This document shows, in pieces, positions 61,110 through 64,000 of a DNA stretch of 64,000 nt. A program made the position numbers and the translations under genes. Source of the DNA: GCA-1730015 sp964583825 (lineage in GTDB: Bacteria; Pseudomonadota; Gammaproteobacteria; Granulosicoccales; Granulosicoccaceae); contig CAZOXM010000009.1 of assembly GCA_964583825.1 (NCBI GenBank), forward strand, positions 1 to 64,000, read 5' to 3'. Under the pieces are notes generated by a model that did not search any database, was not told the origin of the DNA, and was given only the letters and a program-made list of their open reading frames with translations. Positions within the stretch are counted from its first letter, which is position 1. Each line of letters starts with the position of its first letter.

Positions 61110-61904
61110 GTGAAGAACTTGGCTATTCAACAAAAGGGGCCGCTTTCAGCACAGCGCCTGCAGGAATTTCAGTCCAGCGGTTACCTGATCGAGCGCGGCC
61201 TCGCCAATGCAGACATTGTCGAGGCAATGAACAGCATTATTGCCGATACGGTCAACCCGGCACTGGCACCGGTGGAGTATGAAGCCGATGTGCATTACCC
61301 GGGGTCGCCGGCCAGCAAGGATGCCCCCGGCGGGCAGACGCCGCGGCGGCTGTTAAATGCCTACGCCAGAGATGTGGTGTTTCGCGACTGGGCGCGTTCG
61401 CCGGCGGTGGTGCAGCGACTGGAACAAATGCTCGAATGTCAGCAGGTAATGGTGTCGCAGAACCATCACAACTGCATCATGACCAAGCATCCCGGTTTCA
61501 GCAGCGTGACTTCCTGGCACCAGGATATGCGTTACTGGTCGTTTGATCAGTCGGAACTGGTCAGCGTATGGCTGGCGCTCGGGGACGAAACCCCCGAAAA
61601 CGGCGGTTTAATGCTGATACCCGGGTCGCATACCCTGGATCTGCCACGCGGTCGTCTGGATGCCGCGTTGTTTTTGCGCACTGATATCGCAGAAAATCAA
61701 AAGCTGATCGACAAGGCGGTGCCGGCACAACTGAGTGCCGGAGACACCCTGTTCTTTCACTGTCGCACTTTTCACGCGGCGAGTCAGAACGAAACGAGTG
61801 CATTAAAGCGGTCGCTGGTTTACACCTATCACTGCGAAAACAACCGGGCTATTCCGGAAACCCGCTCGGCTAATCATGCCGACATCAGGGTCTCTGCGGG
61901 CTGA
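61110..61904 (+). CDS. Phytanoyl-CoA dioxygenase (PhyH)-family protein
   Basis: 264 residues with a GTG start at 61110; a longer frame from 60942 would overlap uvrA. It is a non-heme Fe(II)/2-oxoglutarate oxygenase. The facial triad is His and Asp in TSWHQDMRYW and the distal His in DTLFFHCRTFHAASQN. The 2-oxoglutarate-binding Arg lies in SALKRSLVYTYHC. LALGDETPENGGLMLIPGSHTLDLP is the usual jelly-roll core. The N-terminal LSAQRLQEFQSSGYLIERGL is also typical. The substrate is unknown; PhyH relatives hydroxylate lipids, ectoine or small metabolites. It is divergent from uvrA. Confidence 0.88.
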   Translation: MKNLAIQQKGPLSAQRLQEFQSSGYLIERGLANADIVEAMNSIIADTVNPALAPVEYEADVHYPGSPASKDAPGGQTPRRLLNAYARDVVFRDWARSPAVVQRLEQMLECQQVMVSQNHHNCIMTKHPGFSSVTSWHQDMRYWSFDQSELVSVWLALGDETPENGGLMLIPGSHTLDLPRGRLDAALFLRTDIAENQKLIDKAVPAQLSAGDTLFFHCRTFHAASQNETSALKRSLVYTYHCENNRAIPETRSANHADIRVSAG

Positions 61905-61975
61905 GGCACAGGGGTGCCGATGGCACCGAATGTCGATTGACCGTGTGCCGGGTTTCGAGCTATCTGCCGCTTTTG

Positions 61976-62638
61976 TTAACGCTCGATGGTCTCGATCGAA
62001 CCGTCTGACTGGCCGAGTAACATGATGTCGGCCGGTCGGTGGGCAAACAATCCGCAGCTGACCACACCCGCGATCTGGTTGATCTGAGTTTCCAGTGTTG
62101 GCGGGTCGACTATATCCATGTTGTGCACATCGATAATAATGTTGCCGTTGTCGGTGGTGTAGCGGTTGCGCAACTCGGGATCACCCCCCAGCTTGACGAT
62201 CTCACGCGCGACATAACTGCGCGCCATCGGAATCACCTCTATTGGTAGTGCAAAGCGCCCGAGCACGTCCACTTTCTTGCTGGCATCGGCGATACACACA
62301 AACTTCATGCTGGCTGCGGCGACGATCTTTTCGCGGGTCAGTGCGCCGCCACCGCCTTTAATCAAATGTAGCTGCGTGTTGACTTCATCGGTGCCGTCCA
62401 CGTACAGAGACAAGGTACCGGTCGCATTCAGATCACAAAGGTCGATGCCGGCTGTCTTTAGTCGTTCGGCGGTGGCCTGCGAACTTGCCACAGCGCCTTC
62501 GATGCGGATCTGGGACCGCACCAGTGCGTCGATAAAGTGGTTGGCCGTCGATCCGGTGCCAACGCCGATCACCGCGCCGTCCTCCACCCACCGAAGCGCT
62601 GCTTCGGCAACGGCTTTTTTCATTTGTTCTGCGGACAT
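61976..62638 (-). CDS. rpiA: Ribose-5-phosphate isomerase A
   Basis: 220-residue enzyme interconverting ribose-5-phosphate and ribulose-5-phosphate in the pentose phosphate pathway; its product also feeds KpsF. Conserved motifs are VIGVGTGSTANHFIDAL (phosphate loop), VASSQATAERL, YVDGTDEVNTQLHLIKGGGGALTREKIVAAAS with the catalytic Asp/Glu/Lys residues, and GLFAHRPADIMLLG near the end. Length is normal. It is divergent from ilvA, the same neighbour as in many gammaproteobacteria. Confidence 0.97.
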   Translation of the reverse strand: MSAEQMKKAVAEAALRWVEDGAVIGVGTGSTANHFIDALVRSQIRIEGAVASSQATAERLKTAGIDLCDLNATGTLSLYVDGTDEVNTQLHLIKGGGGALTREKIVAAASMKFVCIADASKKVDVLGRFALPIEVIPMARSYVAREIVKLGGDPELRNRYTTDNGNIIIDVHNMDIVDPPTLETQINQIAGVVSCGLFAHRPADIMLLGQSDGSIETIER

Positions 62639-62757
62639 TCTGCGACTCGTGGCTGTTTCAGCCGTTTGCTCCGGCGGGGCTTTTATCCGGCCCGCATCCG
62701 GTTGTGAGTGGGTCTGTGTTTCGTTAGAGTGTCAGCCCCGCTGCACCTGCCGGACCG

Positions 62758-64000
62758 ATGGACGAATATATAAAGAAAATCCTGACTGCGCGAGTCTACG
62801 ATGTCTCCTGTGAGACGCCGTTGGACACAGTCCCCAATTTGTCAGCCAAAACCGGTAACCGGGTGTCGCTCAAACGCGAAGACGCCCAGTCAGTATTTTC
62901 GTTCAAGTGTCGTGGCGCTTTCAACCGGATTTATCATCTCAAGCAACAGTATCCCGACACCCGCGGTGTGATCTGTGCGTCTGCCGGTAATCACGCGCAG
63001 GGAGTGGCATTGTCCGCGACGAAGTTGTCGTTGAAATCAGTCATTGTGATGCCGCAAACCACACCCGCGATAAAAGTGGATGCTGTGCGTGCGCTCGGCG
63101 GCGATGCGGTGTTGCACGGCGACAACTACGATGAGGCATTCGCTCACGCCTGCGAACTCGAAAAAGAGACCCGCTACCCTTTTATACACCCGTTCAATGA
63201 CCCGGATACTATCGCCGGTCAGGGTACCGTGGGGGTGGAGATCTGCCGTCAGAGCGCCGGACCTGTCGATGCGGTGTTTATTCCAATTGGCGGGGGCGGG
63301 CTTGCCGCCGGTGTGTCATTGATTATGAAATACCTGCGTCCGGAAACGCGCATCATCGGGGTGGAACCTGCAGATGCGGCGAGCATGAAAGCGTCGCTTG
63401 CGGCGGGCAAGCCGGTTGAACTGAGCGAGGTGGGCATCTTTGCCGACGGCGTGGCGGTGAAATCACCGGGCGACGAAACATTTCGCATTTGTCGTGACAC
63501 CATCGATGAAATTATCACCATTACGGTGGATGAAATGTGCGCCGCAATCAAAGATGTTTTTGAAGACACCAGAACGCTGATGGAGCCAGCCGGTGCACTC
63601 AGTGTGGCCGGGCTGAAGAAATATGTCAGTCAACACGAACTGACCGACAAACACCTGGTTGCCGTGACCACCGGCGCCAACGTGAACTTTGATCGACTGA
63701 GGCACATCACCGAGCGAGCGGAAATCGGAGAGCAGCGCGAAGCATTGCTCGCGGTTCAAATCCCTGAGCAACCGGGTAGTTTCAGAACTTTCTGCGAGCT
63801 GCTCGGCAAACGCAGTGTCACCGAGTTTAACTACCGCTATGCAGATGCCAGTAAAGCCGTGGTCTTTGTGGGTGTGCAACTTACCAACGGAATGACTGAG
63901 CGACTGCAGATTATCGAAACACTCAGCCAGGGTGGCTACGAGGTTGATGATTTAACCGACAATGAAGTCGCCAAACTGCATGTCAGACATATGGTTGGGG
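62758..64000 (+). CDS. ilvA: Threonine ammonia-lyase IlvA (3' end beyond the window)
   Basis: First 414 codons of biosynthetic threonine deaminase, which converts threonine to 2-oxobutyrate for isoleucine synthesis. The PLP-binding lysine is in SVFSFKCRGAFN (usually SFKLRGA, so Cys is a change next to the active Lys). SAGNHAQGVALSA, the PLP-phosphate loop PIGGGGLAAGVS and EPAGALSVAG follow. The first regulatory ACT-like subdomain starts at REALLAVQIPEQPGSF. The second subdomain lies past the end; the family length is about 500-515 residues. TTGTGA (62702-62707) and TAGAGT (62725-62730) with 17-base spacing may be its promoter. Confidence 0.95.
   Translation, partial: MDEYIKKILTARVYDVSCETPLDTVPNLSAKTGNRVSLKREDAQSVFSFKCRGAFNRIYHLKQQYPDTRGVICASAGNHAQGVALSATKLSLKSVIVMPQTTPAIKVDAVRALGGDAVLHGDNYDEAFAHACELEKETRYPFIHPFNDPDTIAGQGTVGVEICRQSAGPVDAVFIPIGGGGLAAGVSLIMKYLRPETRIIGVEPADAASMKASLAAGKPVELSEVGIFADGVAVKSPGDETFRICRDTIDEIITITVDEMCAAIKDVFEDTRTLMEPAGALSVAGLKKYVSQHELTDKHLVAVTTGANVNFDRLRHITERAEIGEQREALLAVQIPEQPGSFRTFCELLGKRSVTEFNYRYADASKAVVFVGVQLTNGMTERLQIIETLSQGGYEVDDLTDNEVAKLHVRHMVG

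Noticed and set aside
1..64000. tRNA, rRNA, CRISPR, prophage or integrase
   Set aside because: No tRNA-like T-loop/acceptor patterns, regularly spaced repeats, phage genes or integrases were found by eye; a dedicated tRNA scan was not possible.

Overview
The window looks like the chromosome of a Gram-negative gammaproteobacterium, probably free-living and marine or aquatic. It has moderately high GC, SecB, lipoprotein boxes, a KpsD-type outer-membrane polysaccharide exporter, a CRP/Vfr regulator and rplM-rpsI. The order trpG-trpD-trpC-crp/vfr-osmC is the order I recall from Pseudomonas. No rRNA, tRNA, CRISPR array, prophage or complete insertion sequence was seen.

Layout. 0.1-7.1 kb: SMI1/KNR4 protein, GNAT acetyltransferase, AcuI-type reductase, SGNH hydrolase and a large membrane GGDEF-(degenerate GGDEF)-EAL protein. 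7.4-12.3 kb (minus strand): three overlapping or closely spaced genes for a GAF-HlyD protein, a PqqD-like/M50 protease/HlyD fusion and a periplasmic adaptor, an export-like unit with no ATPase. 12.7-19.6 kb: DUF4197 lipoprotein, a small membrane anchor duplicated from the next gene, a diheme cytochrome c5 with an 11-residue tandem repeat, a CPA2 antiporter, rhodanese, grxC, secB, gpsA and trmL. 19.7-22.8 kb: MshL-like secretin and a TPR protein.

23.0-39.0 kb is an ABC-transporter-dependent (Kps, group 2/3 type) capsule locus: kpsF, small lipoprotein, kpsM, kpsT, kpsE, kpsD, a double-domain GT2 glycosyltransferase, a sulfotransferase, a GT29-like (sialyltransferase-fold) protein, an MFS transporter, an unknown tail-anchored acidic protein, kpsC and kpsS. 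KpsC/S build the Kdo linker, the GT2, GT29-like and sulfotransferase proteins would build and decorate the chain, and KpsMT-E-D would export it. The predicted product is a sulfated and possibly sialic-acid-like capsule, which is the most distinctive system in the window.

39.3-64 kb: a GspE/PilB-like protein that has lost its Walker motifs, class I fumarase, trpEGDC, crp/vfr, osmC, an intergenic candidate small RNA with CCUCC motifs and its own terminator, rplM-rpsI, a CoxE-like VWA protein and MoxR ATPase, a CHASE-PAS-GGDEF-EAL protein, XdhC, a 276-bp MITE-like element next to the xdhC start, a double-length (class III) UvrA, a PhyH-family dioxygenase, rpiA and a truncated-by-window ilvA.

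Limits: family assignments come from reading motifs by eye. Promoters, the small RNA and start codons are inferences from sequence alone.
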